Shown: positions 35,372 through 44,804 of the stretch, piece by piece
Position numbering within the stretch: position 1 is the stretch's first letter
How the letters are laid out: each line of letters starts with the position of its first letter
DNA from: Ferrimonas balearica
GTDB taxonomy: Bacteria; Pseudomonadota; Gammaproteobacteria; Enterobacterales; Shewanellaceae
DNA: 64,000 bases
Reading direction: 5' to 3'
Assembly: GCF_019802085.1 (NCBI RefSeq)
Contig: NZ_JAHVHV010000001.1
Coordinates: 124,001-188,000, forward strand
The notes under the pieces: model-generated
Told to the model about the DNA's origin: nothing
Databases searched by the model: none
The model's input: the letters and a program-made list of their open reading frames with translations, nothing else
Translations under genes and position numbers: made by a program

Positions 35372-36388
35372 TTACCCCTTTACCGACTGAACCAGTTGTG
35401 AAATTGCGGCGCTCAGCGCCTCGGAACGCTGGGGCGATCTCAAGGCGGTGAGCACCCAGGCGCGCTGGCCCGGCACCGCCACCAGATCGCTGTAGAGCTG
35501 ATTGAACAAGGGCCCCGGGTGGGCCGCCAGGTGCTCGAGGTAGCGTGGCATCCGCGCCGCATCCAGGCTCTCCCACAATCGGGCGGTGATGAGCACCAGC
35601 CACTCGGGGGCCAGGGCATCACAGGCCAGCAGCCGTTCGACCGCCTGGTCTCGCCGTTCCGGCGCGCCGGCCAGGGCCCGCAGGCAGATCTGACGTTCGT
35701 CGTCCCCTTCGGCCCCCTGCCAGCGATCAAACCAGGCCTGGGCCACCGGCTGGGCCAGGGCGGTGTGCTCCATCACCGAGCCCAGGGCCGCCAAAGGCGC
35801 CAGGGGCAGCTTAGCGATGCTTTGGGCCAGACGCTCCGGCTCGACACTCTGGCCCCGGCAGACCAGGTCGGCAAAGCCCTGCAGACCCAGTTGCTGCCAT
35901 TCGTCCCAGGGGCGCTGGCCACTCAAGTATTGCTGAACCGGCTCGAAGTAGACCGACGCCGGCTGGGCCAGGAGCTGGCGTACCCGGGCGTGGAACACCG
36001 CCATCTTCTCCTGGCTGGGGGTGAAGGTGAAGGGGTTGTTGTTCAACCGCTCCTGCTGCGCTTCGCTGAGCGCCGCGGAGGGATCCTGACCCAGAGCTTC
36101 GACCACCATCTGCAGGAACTGGTTGCGGGCGGCGGGATTCAGCAGGCCCCGTTCGTCCAGGGGCAACTTGAGAAACCAGACGTAGTGCTGCTGTGAGGCG
36201 GTGGTGTTCCAGAACAGCACCGCCAGCCAGGCGCAACCGGCGCGAGGCGTGGGGTAGGGCAGGGTGCCCGCTTCCACCTGGGCAAACTGGATGGGGTCCA
36301 GCGCCGTGACTCGGCGGCCCAGATCGTACACCTGGAACTGGGTGCCGGCCTGGGTCAAAAACTGGCTGAGTGTGGTGATCGCTTCCAT
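35372..36388 (-). CDS. DUF3549 family protein
   Basis: A 338-residue soluble, mostly helical protein. The N-terminal domain (about 1-130) has TLSQFLTQAGTQFQVYDLGRR and HYVWFLKLPLDERGLL, a pattern conserved in DUF3549; the C-terminal half is HEAT-like, with repeated helical pairs such as ALSEAQ and AVERLLACDALAPEWL. The function is unknown. ATG 36388 is chosen because it begins MEAITTLSQFL; the frame stays open upstream only through the antisense of yqcC. It is the first gene of a two-gene unit with DUF3301. Confidence 0.85.
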   Translation of the reverse strand: MEAITTLSQFLTQAGTQFQVYDLGRRVTALDPIQFAQVEAGTLPYPTPRAGCAWLAVLFWNTTASQQHYVWFLKLPLDERGLLNPAARNQFLQMVVEALGQDPSAALSEAQQERLNNNPFTFTPSQEKMAVFHARVRQLLAQPASVYFEPVQQYLSGQRPWDEWQQLGLQGFADLVCRGQSVEPERLAQSIAKLPLAPLAALGSVMEHTALAQPVAQAWFDRWQGAEGDDERQICLRALAGAPERRDQAVERLLACDALAPEWLVLITARLWESLDAARMPRYLEHLAAHPGPLFNQLYSDLVAVPGQRAWVLTALRSPQRSEALSAAISQLVQSVKG

Positions 36389-36479
36389 AACGGCTCGATT
36401 GCGAATTTTGCCGCCATTATAGGGGCAAGGGGGCCCGGATGGTATGATCCGGCGCCCAGGTTCCCATTCGGAGAAAGTG

Positions 36480-36815
36480 ATGCCCCAAGGTGTCCAGGTT
36501 CGGACCGCACTCGAGGCCATCGAGCAGGAGATGAAACGCCACCGGCTGTGGCAGGCGGCCACGCCTTCGGCCGAAGCCCTGGCCAGTGTCCAGCCCTTTT
36601 GCTGTGACACCCTGGCCTTCGAGCAGTGGCTGCAGTTTGTGCTGCTGCCCCGAATGCACGCCCTGCTGGACGCGGGGGCGGCGCTGCCCACGCAGGTGAG
36701 CGTCTGCCCCATGGCGGAGGAGGCGTTTCGCGGTCAGCGTCAGTTGATGCCGCTCATCGAGCGGATCGCCGATCTGGATGAGTTGCTGTCCGGTCGACGG
36801 GTGCGCGAGTCATGA
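36480..36815 (+). CDS. yqcC: YqcC family protein
   Basis: A 111-residue soluble helical protein that matches E. coli YqcC in length and sequence: a start of alternating helices, then PFCCDTLAFEQWLQFVLLPRMHALLDAGAALP (read in pieces), the family signature. The function is unknown. GGAGAAAG precedes ATG 36480. Its stop overlaps the truC start as ATGA. The gene order yqcC-truC-yqcA is the same as in E. coli. Confidence 0.93.
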   Translation: MPQGVQVRTALEAIEQEMKRHRLWQAATPSAEALASVQPFCCDTLAFEQWLQFVLLPRMHALLDAGAALPTQVSVCPMAEEAFRGQRQLMPLIERIADLDELLSGRRVRES

Positions 36816-37564
36816 TTGAGATCCTCTACGAAGACGACCACCTGGTGGCGGTGCACAAGCCCTCCGGCCTCTTGGTGCACCGCAGCTGGCTGGATCGCCA
36901 CGAAACCCAGTTTGCCATGCAGATGACCCGGGATTTGGTGGGGTGCCACGTCTTCCCGGTGCATCGCCTGGACCGACCGACCTCCGGCGTGCTGCTGTTC
37001 ACCAAAAGCGCCGAGACCGCCAATGCCCTGATGGAGCAGATGGTGGCGCGGACGGTGGAGAAACGCTATCTGGCCCTGGTGCGGGGCTACGTGGACGAGG
37101 CGGGCGAGCTGGATTATCCGCTTAAGCGGGAGTTGGATGACATTGCCGACAAGCGGGCCAACCCGGATCAGGCGCCGCAAGAGGCGGTCACCCGATACCG
37201 GCCCCTGGCCCGGGTGGAGTTGCCGTTCGAAGTGGGGCGCTACCCCACGGCCCGCTATACCCTGATGGCGATGGAGCCACTCACCGGTCGCAAGCATCAG
37301 CTGCGCCGTCATATGGCCCATCTGCGCCACCCCATCATCGGTGACACCACCCACGGCGATCGCCACCACAACAAGTTTTACCGGGCCCAGTTCGGCCGAC
37401 AGCGGTTGTGGTTGATGAACAAGGCAATGGGGCTGGACCACCCGGTCAGTGGCGAGCGCCTCTGGCTGGAGGCGCCGATGGAGGCGGAGTGGTTGGCGCT
37501 GTTCGAGCGCTTTGGCTGGCCGACGTCGGACGACGCCTATCTCAGCCGCTCTTGGGGCGATTAG
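36812..37564 (+). CDS. truC: tRNA pseudouridine(65) synthase
   Basis: A RluA-family enzyme that isomerises U65 in the T stem of certain tRNAs. It has 250 residues. The catalytic aspartate is Asp54 in VFPVHRLDRPTSGVLLF, the same number as in E. coli TruC. Other motifs are YEDDHLVAVHKPSGLLVHRS at the start, EKRYLALVRGY, and the C-terminal LTGRKHQLRRHMAHLRHPIIGD. It is translationally coupled to yqcC through a 4-nt overlap. Confidence 0.96.
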   Translation: MIEILYEDDHLVAVHKPSGLLVHRSWLDRHETQFAMQMTRDLVGCHVFPVHRLDRPTSGVLLFTKSAETANALMEQMVARTVEKRYLALVRGYVDEAGELDYPLKRELDDIADKRANPDQAPQEAVTRYRPLARVELPFEVGRYPTARYTLMAMEPLTGRKHQLRRHMAHLRHPIIGDTTHGDRHHNKFYRAQFGRQRLWLMNKAMGLDHPVSGERLWLEAPMEAEWLALFERFGWPTSDDAYLSRSWGD

Positions 37565-37679
37565 ACCACAGCACGACCACCTCTTTTTGCTCCGCGCCGA
37601 AGAACAGCGCCCGGCGGATCTGCCGGCGGTGGTGGACCTTCCGTTGGGCCTGGCGACGCCTGAGGCTTCGCTGTTGCAT
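37542..37679 (-). CDS. Candidate small basic protein opposite the truC-yqcA gap
   Basis: A 45-residue open frame on the minus strand: ATG ending at 37679 with GGGAG about 9 nt upstream, and a possible promoter (TTGAAA, 17 nt, TACTGT) further back. The N-terminus is strongly basic (MQQRSLRRRQAQRKVHHRRQ), followed by ALFFGAEQKEVVVLW. It reads through the end of truC on the other strand, which weakens it. I do not recognise a family. It may be a small RNA- or ribosome-binding protein, or chance. Confidence 0.3.
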   Translation of the reverse strand: MQQRSLRRRQAQRKVHHRRQIRRALFFGAEQKEVVVLWSNRPKSG

Positions 37680-37762
37680 GGTGTTGGCTCCCTGGGGCCT
37701 GGTTGCGCCCCGCTGGCCCTTACAGTAAGTTGGAAACCAGTCGGTTTCAAGTGGGTAACCCA

Positions 37763-38236
37763 ATGGCAGCATTTTATCTGGTCGTCGGCAGTGTGTACGG
37801 CGCCGCAGAGCACGTGAGCGAAGAAGTGATGGCCGCCCTGACGGCCCAGGGACACCAGGCGTCCCTGCTTGAGGGGGATGACCCTGAATTGATTAGCGGA
37901 TTGGGGGAGGGCAGCCTGCTGGTGATCACCTCCACCACCGGCAGCGGTGACCTGCCGGACAACCTGGCGCCCCTGTTTTTTGCCCTCAAAGACCGGTTTC
38001 CCTTGCTGCCCAATCTGCGCTACGGGGTGATCGCCCTGGGGGACTCCAGCTACGGGGAGACCTTCTGTGGGGCAGGCCGCCAGTTCGACGAGCTGCTGAC
38101 CGAGCTGGGCGCCAAGCGGGTGGGGGAGCGGTTGCAGATCGACGCCTGCGAAACCTTCGAGCCGGAGGCGGAAGCCCTGAAGTGGCTGCCCCAGTGGCTC
38201 GAGCAACTGGAGCGCCTGCCCGTCAGCGCCGCCTAA
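37763..38236 (+). CDS. yqcA: Flavodoxin YqcA
   Basis: A 157-residue FMN-binding electron carrier of the MioC/YqcA group. The phosphate loop GSVYGAAEHV near the N-terminus, the 50s-type loop TSTTGSGDLPDN, and ALGDSSYGETFCGAG for the isoalloxazine ring are all present. ATG 37763 gives MAAFYLVVGS; an earlier in-frame start at 37703 adds residues of random character. It lies 198 nt after truC. The redox partner is unknown. Confidence 0.93.
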   Translation: MAAFYLVVGSVYGAAEHVSEEVMAALTAQGHQASLLEGDDPELISGLGEGSLLVITSTTGSGDLPDNLAPLFFALKDRFPLLPNLRYGVIALGDSSYGETFCGAGRQFDELLTELGAKRVGERLQIDACETFEPEAEALKWLPQWLEQLERLPVSAA

Positions 38237-38239
38237 CCC

Positions 38240-39661
38240 ATGCACCGCACCTGGTTCCATCGCCTGCAACGGATCGGCAAGGCCTTGATGGTGCCGGTGG
38301 CGGTATTGCCCGCCGCCGGGCTGCTGGTGGGGCTGGGCACCAGCCCCATCCCCTTCATTCCCGATCTGCTCCACGACCTGCTGCTCTACTGCGGCGCCGC
38401 CGTCTTCTCCCTGCTGCCGTTGATGTTCGCCATCGCCGTGGCGCTGACCTTCTGTCACCAGGACGGCACCGCCGCCCTGGCCGCCACCACAGGCTACGCC
38501 TCCATGCTGGCGGGGATGGCGGCCCTGGCCAAACATTTCGAGTGGCCCACCCGGGCGGTGTTGGGGTTTGAGACCCTGGATACCGGGGTGCTGGGTGGGG
38601 TACTGATGGGGTTGGTGACCAGCTGGGTCTACCGCAAGTTTCACCGGGTGACCCTGCCCGAGTTCCTGGCGTTTTTCTCCGGCCAGCGGTTGGTGCCCCT
38701 GGTCAACGTGATGGCCGGGATGGCGTTGGCGGTGGTGCTGGCCTCTTTATGGCCCCTGCTGGCCCTGTGGCTGGAGCGATTCTCCGACTGGGCCGTGTAC
38801 CAGCAGCCGGCCCTGGCCTGGGGGATCTACGGGGCGGTGGAGCGACTGCTGATCCCCCTGGGGCTGCACCACATCTGGAATCTGCCCTTTTTCTATGAGA
38901 TTGGCAGTTACTCCACCGCCGGCGGTTACCTGGTGCAGGGGGAGGTGGGACGCTTCCTGGCCGGGGATCCCAACGCCGGTCATCTGGCCGGCGGCTACCT
39001 CATCAAGATGTTCGGCCTGCCGGCGGCGGCCCTGGCGATCTGGCGCAGTGCCGAGCCGCGTCAGCGTGCCCAGACCGGCGGCATCATGCTGTCGGCGGCC
39101 TTCACGTCCGGGCTGACCGGGGTGACCGAGCCCATCGAGTTTGCCTTTCTCTTTATCGCCCCCACGCTGTTTCTGCTGCATGCCCTGCTCACCGGGCTGG
39201 CCTACGTGCTGGCGGTGCAGCTGGCCATCCACCACGGCATCGTTTTCTCCCAGGGCATGGTGGATTTCCTGCTCTATTTCCACCTGGGGGACAATCTAGG
39301 GCAGCTATTGTGGCTGGGCCCGGCTTACGCGCTGCTCTACTACGGGATCTTCCGCATCGCCATCGTCCGCTACAACCTGGCCACCCCGGGGCGGCAGCGG
39401 CAACGGCCGGCCAAGGTGTCTCGAGCCGAACCCAACGATTTGCTGGCGGCCCTGGGGGGCGCGGCCAACCTCAAAGATCTGGACGCCTGCCTGACCCGGC
39501 TGCGGCTGTCCGTATGGGATCCGGCCAAGGTGGACGCCGACGCACTGCGGCGGCTGGGCGCCAAAGGGGTGGTGCAGCACGGCAGCGGGGTTCAGGTGGT
39601 GGTGGGGCCCCAGGCCGACGGCATCAAAACCGCCCTGGACCGATATATTAAGGGGGGATAG
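38240..39661 (+). CDS. PTS EIICB component, glucose family
   Basis: A 473-residue sugar transporter of the phosphotransferase system. The EIIC domain (about 1-385) has 8-10 membrane segments, with the substrate-loop motifs GLHHIWNLPFFYEIG and GVTEPIEFAFLF. The EIIB domain (about 395-473) carries the phosphorylated cysteine, Cys417 in LDACLTRLRLSV, preceded by LLAALGGAANLKD. The domain order C-B matches PtsG, but the N-acetylglucosamine/maltose/trehalose members share it, so the sugar is not fixed. It starts 3 nt after yqcA. No EIIA or regulator lies adjacent. Confidence 0.88.
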   Translation: MHRTWFHRLQRIGKALMVPVAVLPAAGLLVGLGTSPIPFIPDLLHDLLLYCGAAVFSLLPLMFAIAVALTFCHQDGTAALAATTGYASMLAGMAALAKHFEWPTRAVLGFETLDTGVLGGVLMGLVTSWVYRKFHRVTLPEFLAFFSGQRLVPLVNVMAGMALAVVLASLWPLLALWLERFSDWAVYQQPALAWGIYGAVERLLIPLGLHHIWNLPFFYEIGSYSTAGGYLVQGEVGRFLAGDPNAGHLAGGYLIKMFGLPAAALAIWRSAEPRQRAQTGGIMLSAAFTSGLTGVTEPIEFAFLFIAPTLFLLHALLTGLAYVLAVQLAIHHGIVFSQGMVDFLLYFHLGDNLGQLLWLGPAYALLYYGIFRIAIVRYNLATPGRQRQRPAKVSRAEPNDLLAALGGAANLKDLDACLTRLRLSVWDPAKVDADALRRLGAKGVVQHGSGVQVVVGPQADGIKTALDRYIKGG

Positions 39662-39663
39662 CA

Positions 39664-39688
39664 ATCAGCCCGGCGATGCCGGGCTGAT
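39664..39688. terminator. Hairpin between the PTS gene and the DUF3718 gene
   Basis: ATCAGCCCGGC-GAT-GCCGGGCTGAT, an 11-bp perfect stem without a clear T-run on either strand, located between convergent genes. Confidence 0.5.
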
Positions 39689-39696
39689 GGGGGGAT

Positions 39697-40041
39697 TCAC
39701 TCTTCGAACCAGACCTGAACCGGTTGGTTCATGGCGATGTCCTGGATGGTCACGGTACCCGGCAGGTAGCGCTGGATGTGCGCCGCGGTCTTGTCGGCGC
39801 CGCGATTCAGGGCAAATTCCTGGATCTCTTCACCGTTGCACATCAGGTTGGGCAGGATCCGCTGACCGTTCACCCGATAATCCTTCATGGTGTTGTTAAA
39901 GGTCACCACCCGGTTGCTCAGGCTGGCCTTGCACACGGCCACCAGTGACTGTTCCATCCAGCCGCCGATCTCGGCCTGGCTGACCCCGCTGAAGCTCATG
40001 CCCACGACCAGCGCGGACAGCAATACGGTGCGCTTTCTCAT
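39697..40041 (-). CDS. DUF3718 family exported protein
   Basis: A 114-residue protein with a cleavable signal peptide (RTVLLSALVVGMSFSGVSQA). The mature part has two conserved cysteines (VCKAS and NLMCNGE), likely a disulfide, within the DUF3718 pattern LVAVCKASLSNRVVTFNNTM and NRGADKTAAHI. The function is unknown, location periplasmic. ATG 40041 is preceded by GGGGAG at good spacing; a GTG two codons earlier sits too close to it. Confidence 0.87.
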   Translation of the reverse strand: MRKRTVLLSALVVGMSFSGVSQAEIGGWMEQSLVAVCKASLSNRVVTFNNTMKDYRVNGQRILPNLMCNGEEIQEFALNRGADKTAAHIQRYLPGTVTIQDIAMNQPVQVWFEE

Positions 40042-40047
40042 CTTCAC

Positions 40048-40360
40048 GCTCCCCTGTTTCAGTCAAGAATGTTGCCACCTAAAGATGGCCACCGGGGGAG
40101 GCATTTTCCTTGTTGCAGCTGTTGCAATCCGTTGCCCCTGCACGTCGAGCCCAGTGCGCGGGATAAAAGGGTTTGGGAATGCGTCAGATGGGGGCCACAA
40201 CTGGTTACAAAGGGCAGGGGAGAGGGCCTAAATCGGCCACCAAAACCGGGAGGTCGAGCGGGAGCTGTGTCCGGTTGTAATCAAGGACGTCAGCGGACAC
40301 AAACGGGGCCATTATGAAATGGAATTTACACCGGCTTACAGCATGGGAAAAAAAGCGGAG
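40048..40360. other. Intergenic region between the DUF3718 and dapD genes, no gene seen
   Basis: A 313-bp gap. It must hold the promoter of the minus-strand DUF3718 gene. TGTGTCCG and CGGACACA (about 40266-40301) form an 8-bp inverted repeat. A plus-strand frame from 40314 runs straight through the dapD terminator and is judged spurious. Confidence 0.6.
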
Positions 40361-40392
40361 AAAAAAGCACGGGCCCCGTGATGGGGCCCGTG
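40361..40392 (-). terminator. Terminator of dapD (minus strand)
   Basis: CACGGGCCCC/GGGGCCCGTG, 10 bp around a 5-nt loop, with six A residues at 40361-40366 that become the T-run on the minus strand. Confidence 0.9.
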
Positions 40393-40399
40393 TTGGGGA

Positions 40400-41224
40400 T
40401 CACTCGGCGCTGCGCAGCAGCTCGTTGATGCCCACCTTGCCGCGGGTCTTGGCGTCCACCTTCTTGACGATGATGGCCGCGTACAGGTCGCAGGTGCCGC
40501 ACTTGGAGGGCAGGGTGCCGGAGACCACCACGGAGCCGGCCGGAACGCGGCCGTAGTGGATCTCACCGGTTTCCCGATCGAAGATGCGGGTGGATTGGCC
40601 GATGTAGACCCCCATGGAGATCACCGATCCCTCTTCGACGATCACCCCTTCGACCACCTCGGAACGGGCGCCGATAAAGCAGTTGTCTTCGATGATGGTG
40701 GGGCTGGCCTGCAGCGGCTCCAGCACACCACCGATCCCCACGCCACCAGACAGGTGCACGTTCTTGCCAATCTGGGCACAGGAGCCCACGGTGGCCCAGG
40801 TGTCCACCATGGTGCCTTCGTCCACGTAGGCGCCGATGTTGACGTAGGAGGGCATCAGCACGGTGTTCTTACCGATAAAGGCGCCCTGGCGAACGGCCGC
40901 CGGCGGCACCACACGCATCCCCTCGGCGCGGAAGCGGGCGTCGTCGTACTCGGCAAACTTCATGGGCACCTTGTCGTAGAAGCGGGTTTCGGCCCCCTCC
41001 ATCACCTGATTGTCGAACAGACGGAAGGAGAGGAGCACCGCTTTTTTCAGCCACTCGTTCACCACCCACTGGCCGTCCTGCTTCTCGGCCACCCGGGCTT
41101 CACCGCTGTCCAGCATGGTCAGCGCGGCTTTCACGTCCGCCACCAGGGCGGCGTCGGCGTTGGCGGGGGTGATCTTGGCGCGGTCTTCGAAGGCCGCTTC
41201 GATGCGTTGTTGCAGTTCGGTCAT
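40400..41224 (-). CDS. dapD: Tetrahydrodipicolinate N-succinyltransferase
   Basis: The enzyme transfers succinyl from succinyl-CoA to tetrahydrodipicolinate in lysine and diaminopimelate synthesis. It has 274 residues, as in E. coli. After a helical N-terminal part, hexapeptide repeats build a left-handed beta helix: [55 protein letters not shown] and [13 protein letters not shown] are readable. It is last in the map-glnD-dapD unit, 9 nt after glnD, and ends at a strong terminator. Confidence 0.97.
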   Translation of the reverse strand: MTELQQRIEAAFEDRAKITPANADAALVADVKAALTMLDSGEARVAEKQDGQWVVNEWLKKAVLLSFRLFDNQVMEGAETRFYDKVPMKFAEYDDARFRAEGMRVVPPAAVRQGAFIGKNTVLMPSYVNIGAYVDEGTMVDTWATVGSCAQIGKNVHLSGGVGIGGVLEPLQASPTIIEDNCFIGARSEVVEGVIVEEGSVISMGVYIGQSTRIFDRETGEIHYGRVPAGSVVVSGTLPSKCGTCDLYAAIIVKKVDAKTRGKVGINELLRSAE

Positions 41225-41233
41225 TCCGTACTC

Positions 41234-43813
41234 CTAGGGTTGTTCTTGCTCCAGCGCGCCGACCAAAGCGCGGCTGAGGGTGTCTTGTTGTTCCTGGGTC
41301 AGCGCTTCTCCGTCCGGGGTGGAGAGCATAAAGAAATCCTCGGCTTTCTCACCGACGGTGGTAATTTTTGCGGCCTGAATGGAGAGACCGCACTGGTCAA
41401 AGACCTTGGCAATTTGGGCCAGCAGTCCGGGTCTGTCCAGGGTCACCAGCTCCATCATGGTGCGCTGTTTGCGCTGGCTGGACAAAAACTGCACCCGGGT
41501 GGGCACCCGGAAAGAGCGCATCCGGCGCGACAAGGGTCGCAGCGGAGAGGCCGCGGCGCCCCCCTTGGTCAGGGTGGCGATAAGGCCGGTTCGGATGCTG
41601 TTGATCCGGGACGGGTCGCGGATCGGATTGCCATCATGCTCAAGGATCACCAGGCTGTCCAGTGCGTAGCCGTCCCGGGTGGTGAAAATCTGGGCGTCGT
41701 GCACCGAGACCCGCTTGTTGTCCAGGTAGGCCATCACCATGGCGAAGAACCCGGGGCGGTCCGGGCCATAGACCAGCAGTTCGCTGCCGCCGCGGGTGAC
41801 GTGGGTGGAGATCTGCACCTGGTAGCCCTGGGGATCGCTGTTGAGCAGCACTTCGCTGTGCCACTGGATCTGGGCCGGGGTAAAACGCAGGAAATAATCC
41901 GCCGACAGCCGCTGCCAGAAGGCGTCGATGGCCTCCGGCTCCAGGCCCTGGCGGATCAGCTGGTTGCGGGCCTTGCCCTTGTGCTCGCGGATGCGGGCCC
42001 GGCTGTCCACCGGCTTGGCCATGCCCGCATTGAGACGCTCCCGGGTGGCGTGGTAGAGCTCCCGCAGCAGCGAGCCCTTCCAGTTGTTCCACAGCGAGTT
42101 GTTGGTGGCGCAGATGTCCGCCACCGTCAGGCAGTAGAGGTAGGAGAGGCGGTCGGCGTCCTGGACCTGCTGGGCGAAGGTTTCGATCACCTCAGGATCC
42201 GTGATGTCCCGGCGCTGGGCGGTGACCGACATCAGCAGATGCTGCTCCACCAGCCAGGCCACCAGGCGGCCGTCGTGCTCGTTGATGCCGTGTTCCTGGC
42301 AGAAGCGGCGAGCCTCCTCGGCGCCGATCTCGCTGTGGTCCCCGCCCCGGCCCTTGCCGATGTCGTGGAACAGCGCCGCCAGCACCAAAAGCCCCTTCTT
42401 GGGCAGCTGGTCGATAAGGACGCTGCCCAGGGGGAAGATCTCCTTGTGTTCCGGGTCGGAGAAGCGTTCGATGAACTGCAGCAGGCGGTGGGTGTGCTCG
42501 TCCACGGTGAAGGCGTGGAAGAGGTCGAACTGCATCTGGCCGACGATCCGCAGCCAGGGCTTGAGGTAGGTGCCGAGGATCCCGTGGTGGTGCATCATCG
42601 ACAGCGCCTTGATCCCCTCCGGGTGTTTGAGGATCGCCATAAACTGCTGGCGACACGCCGGCAGTTCGGAGAGGGATTGCTTCTGCTTGCGTCGAGCCTT
42701 GCGCAGCAGGCGCAGGGTATCGGCGGAAACCGTGTCCACCTCCCGCTGACCGGCGATGTGGACAAAGAGGCTTAAGATCTGTTCCGGCTGCTCGAAGACG
42801 TCGTCGTGGGCCGCCTGGATCAGCCGGCCCCGGGTCTGAAAGTGCGCATCCAGGGCATGGGGCGGCGGCAGGGCCCGCTGGCGCAGGGTGGAGCGGAACA
42901 GCCACAGCAGCATCTGGTTGAGCTCCCGCACGGCACGCACCGTCCGGTAGTAGCGCTTCATCATCTGCTCCACCGCCAGCTGGGTGCCGTCCTCATAGCC
43001 CATCAGGCTGGCGACGGTGCGCTGGTGGTCAAACAGCAGCCGGTCCTCCGCCCGCTCCGCCACGCAGTGCAGGGCAAAGCGCAGGCGCCACAGGTAGTCA
43101 CGGCAGGCGTTGAGCTCCTCCAGCTCCTCCGGGGTGAGGAAGTCGTGGCTCACCAGCTCTGCCAGGCAGGAGGCGTTGAAGTGGCGCATCGCCACCCAGC
43201 TGATGGTCTGGATGTCCCGCAAGCCACCGGGGCAGGACTTGAGGTTGGGCTCCAGGTCAAAGGCGCTGGCCTTCTTGTGGCGGGCCTGCTGTTCGGTCAG
43301 CTTGGCTTCGAAAAAGGGGGCGCTGGGCCAGAAATCCGGCAGGAGGATCGCTTCCTGCAGCGCGCCGTAGAGAGCCTGGCTGCCCACCAGCAGGCGGGAT
43401 TCCAGCAGATTGGTGGCGATGGTGATGTCGTCGCCGGCCTGGCGCAGGGTTTCGCTGACGGAGCGGACGCTGTGGCCGATCTCCAGCTTGGCGTCCCACA
43501 AGGCGGTGAGCAGCCGGGTGAGCTTCTCCTCCAGGCGCAAGGAGGGCTGCTCCGGGGTCAGCACCAGCAGATCGACGTCGGAGTGGGGGTGCAGCTCGCC
43601 GCGGCCGTAGCCCCCCACCGCCACCAGGGCCGCCGATTCCTGATCGAGGCCGAAGTGGCACCACAGCCTGATCAGGTTCTGATCCACCTCGTAGGCGCGC
43701 TCCGCCAGGAGCACGCCAATCGCCTCGCCATCGGCGAACTTCTGCTTGGCCATCACCGCCTGGGCCCGGAGGTTGTCCCGGCACAGGGCGATGGCGTCCA
43801 TGTCTGTCATCAT
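41234..43813 (-). CDS. glnD: [Protein-PII] uridylyltransferase / uridylyl-removing enzyme
   Basis: The nitrogen sensor: it uridylylates PII under nitrogen limitation and removes UMP when glutamine is high. It has 859 residues in the expected order. A nucleotidyltransferase domain has GGYGRGELHPHSDVDLL, a GlnD-specific helical domain follows, the HD hydrolase domain has LFHDIGKGRGGDHSE with the later HD ligand, and two ACT domains end the chain (residues about 690-760 and 790-859), the glutamine-binding part. It lies 23 nt after map. Two ATG codons head the frame; the first is used. Confidence 0.97.
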   Translation of the reverse strand: MMTDMDAIALCRDNLRAQAVMAKQKFADGEAIGVLLAERAYEVDQNLIRLWCHFGLDQESAALVAVGGYGRGELHPHSDVDLLVLTPEQPSLRLEEKLTRLLTALWDAKLEIGHSVRSVSETLRQAGDDITIATNLLESRLLVGSQALYGALQEAILLPDFWPSAPFFEAKLTEQQARHKKASAFDLEPNLKSCPGGLRDIQTISWVAMRHFNASCLAELVSHDFLTPEELEELNACRDYLWRLRFALHCVAERAEDRLLFDHQRTVASLMGYEDGTQLAVEQMMKRYYRTVRAVRELNQMLLWLFRSTLRQRALPPPHALDAHFQTRGRLIQAAHDDVFEQPEQILSLFVHIAGQREVDTVSADTLRLLRKARRKQKQSLSELPACRQQFMAILKHPEGIKALSMMHHHGILGTYLKPWLRIVGQMQFDLFHAFTVDEHTHRLLQFIERFSDPEHKEIFPLGSVLIDQLPKKGLLVLAALFHDIGKGRGGDHSEIGAEEARRFCQEHGINEHDGRLVAWLVEQHLLMSVTAQRRDITDPEVIETFAQQVQDADRLSYLYCLTVADICATNNSLWNNWKGSLLRELYHATRERLNAGMAKPVDSRARIREHKGKARNQLIRQGLEPEAIDAFWQRLSADYFLRFTPAQIQWHSEVLLNSDPQGYQVQISTHVTRGGSELLVYGPDRPGFFAMVMAYLDNKRVSVHDAQIFTTRDGYALDSLVILEHDGNPIRDPSRINSIRTGLIATLTKGGAAASPLRPLSRRMRSFRVPTRVQFLSSQRKQRTMMELVTLDRPGLLAQIAKVFDQCGLSIQAAKITTVGEKAEDFFMLSTPDGEALTQEQQDTLSRALVGALEQEQP

Positions 43814-43836
43814 GCTGGCCGTCCCTTGCTGCCGAC

Positions 43837-44631
43837 TCAGGCGTGCTCGATGACGCGGGGCAGCTTACCCTCTTCCTCGGCTCGCAGGGTCAGCACCTCG
43901 CAGCCGTTGTCGGTCACCAGCAGGGTGTGCTCGTATTGGGCGGAGGGCTGACCGTCTTTGGTGGTGGCGGTCCAGCCGTCTTTCTTGCTGACCTTACAGC
44001 GGTAGTCACCGGCGTTGATCATCGGCTCGATGGTGAAACACATCCCCGCCTTGAGCTCCAACCGGGCCTTGTTGCGGTAGTGGACGATCTGCGGCTCCTC
44101 GTGGAAGGTGGCGCCAATGCCGTGACCGCAAAAATCCCGCACCACGGAGAAACCGGCTCGTTCGGCGATGGGCTGGATCACCCCGCCAATGTCGCTGATG
44201 CAGGCGCCGGGTTTGACCGTCTTGATCGCCTCGTACAGGCACTGCTGGGTCACTTCACAGAGCTTGCGGTTGCGCGGAGCGGTGTTGCCGACGATGAACA
44301 TCCGCGAGGTGTCGCCGTGGTAGCCGTCCTTGATCACCGTGATGTCGATGTTGACGATGTCGCCCTCTTTGAGCTTCTTGTGGCTGGGGATCCCGTGGCA
44401 CACCACCTCGTTGATGGAGATGCAGGTGGACTTGGGGAAGCCGTGGTAGTTCAGCGGCGCCGGAACTGCCTGCTGCTCATTGACGATGTACTCGTGGCAG
44501 ATGCGGTTCAGCTCGTCGGTGGTGATTCCCGCTTTCACATGGGGCTCGATCATCTCCAGCACTTCGGCCGCCAGTCGGCCGGCGACGCGCATTTTTTCGA
44601 TCTCTTCAGGGGTCTTGATGACGATGGTCAT
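43837..44631 (-). CDS. map: Methionine aminopeptidase, type I
   Basis: It removes the initiator methionine from nascent proteins and is essential. It has 264 residues. The dinuclear metal site is visible: DITVIKDGYHGDTSRMF supplies the two aspartates, HGIGATFHEEP the histidine, and TIEPM and QYEHTLLV the glutamates; a conserved His is in VVCHGIPSH. ATG 44631 begins MTIVIKTPEEI as in E. coli. It is the first gene of map-glnD-dapD, divergent from rpsB, the standard gammaproteobacterial arrangement. Confidence 0.97.
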   Translation of the reverse strand: MTIVIKTPEEIEKMRVAGRLAAEVLEMIEPHVKAGITTDELNRICHEYIVNEQQAVPAPLNYHGFPKSTCISINEVVCHGIPSHKKLKEGDIVNIDITVIKDGYHGDTSRMFIVGNTAPRNRKLCEVTQQCLYEAIKTVKPGACISDIGGVIQPIAERAGFSVVRDFCGHGIGATFHEEPQIVHYRNKARLELKAGMCFTIEPMINAGDYRCKVSKKDGWTATTKDGQPSAQYEHTLLVTDNGCEVLTLRAEEEGKLPRVIEHA

Positions 44632-44804
44632 TAGGCTACTCTTTAGTCGATTTTGGACCGCAAAAAACGCCCTCCGAATTTGAGCCTGAGGACGCGTTAT
44701 GGTATAAAGCGCGCCGACTCTGGCGAGTCTGTGACGGTAGGGGCCCTTGGGCAACTGCGGTTCGGGCTCAATGGGCGTCATTATATCTGTAAATTTGTAT
44801 CTAT

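Noticed and set aside
40314-40556. An 80-codon plus-strand frame starting in the dapD-DUF3718 gap
   Set aside because: It reads straight through the dapD terminator and then runs antisense to dapD, with no ribosome site.
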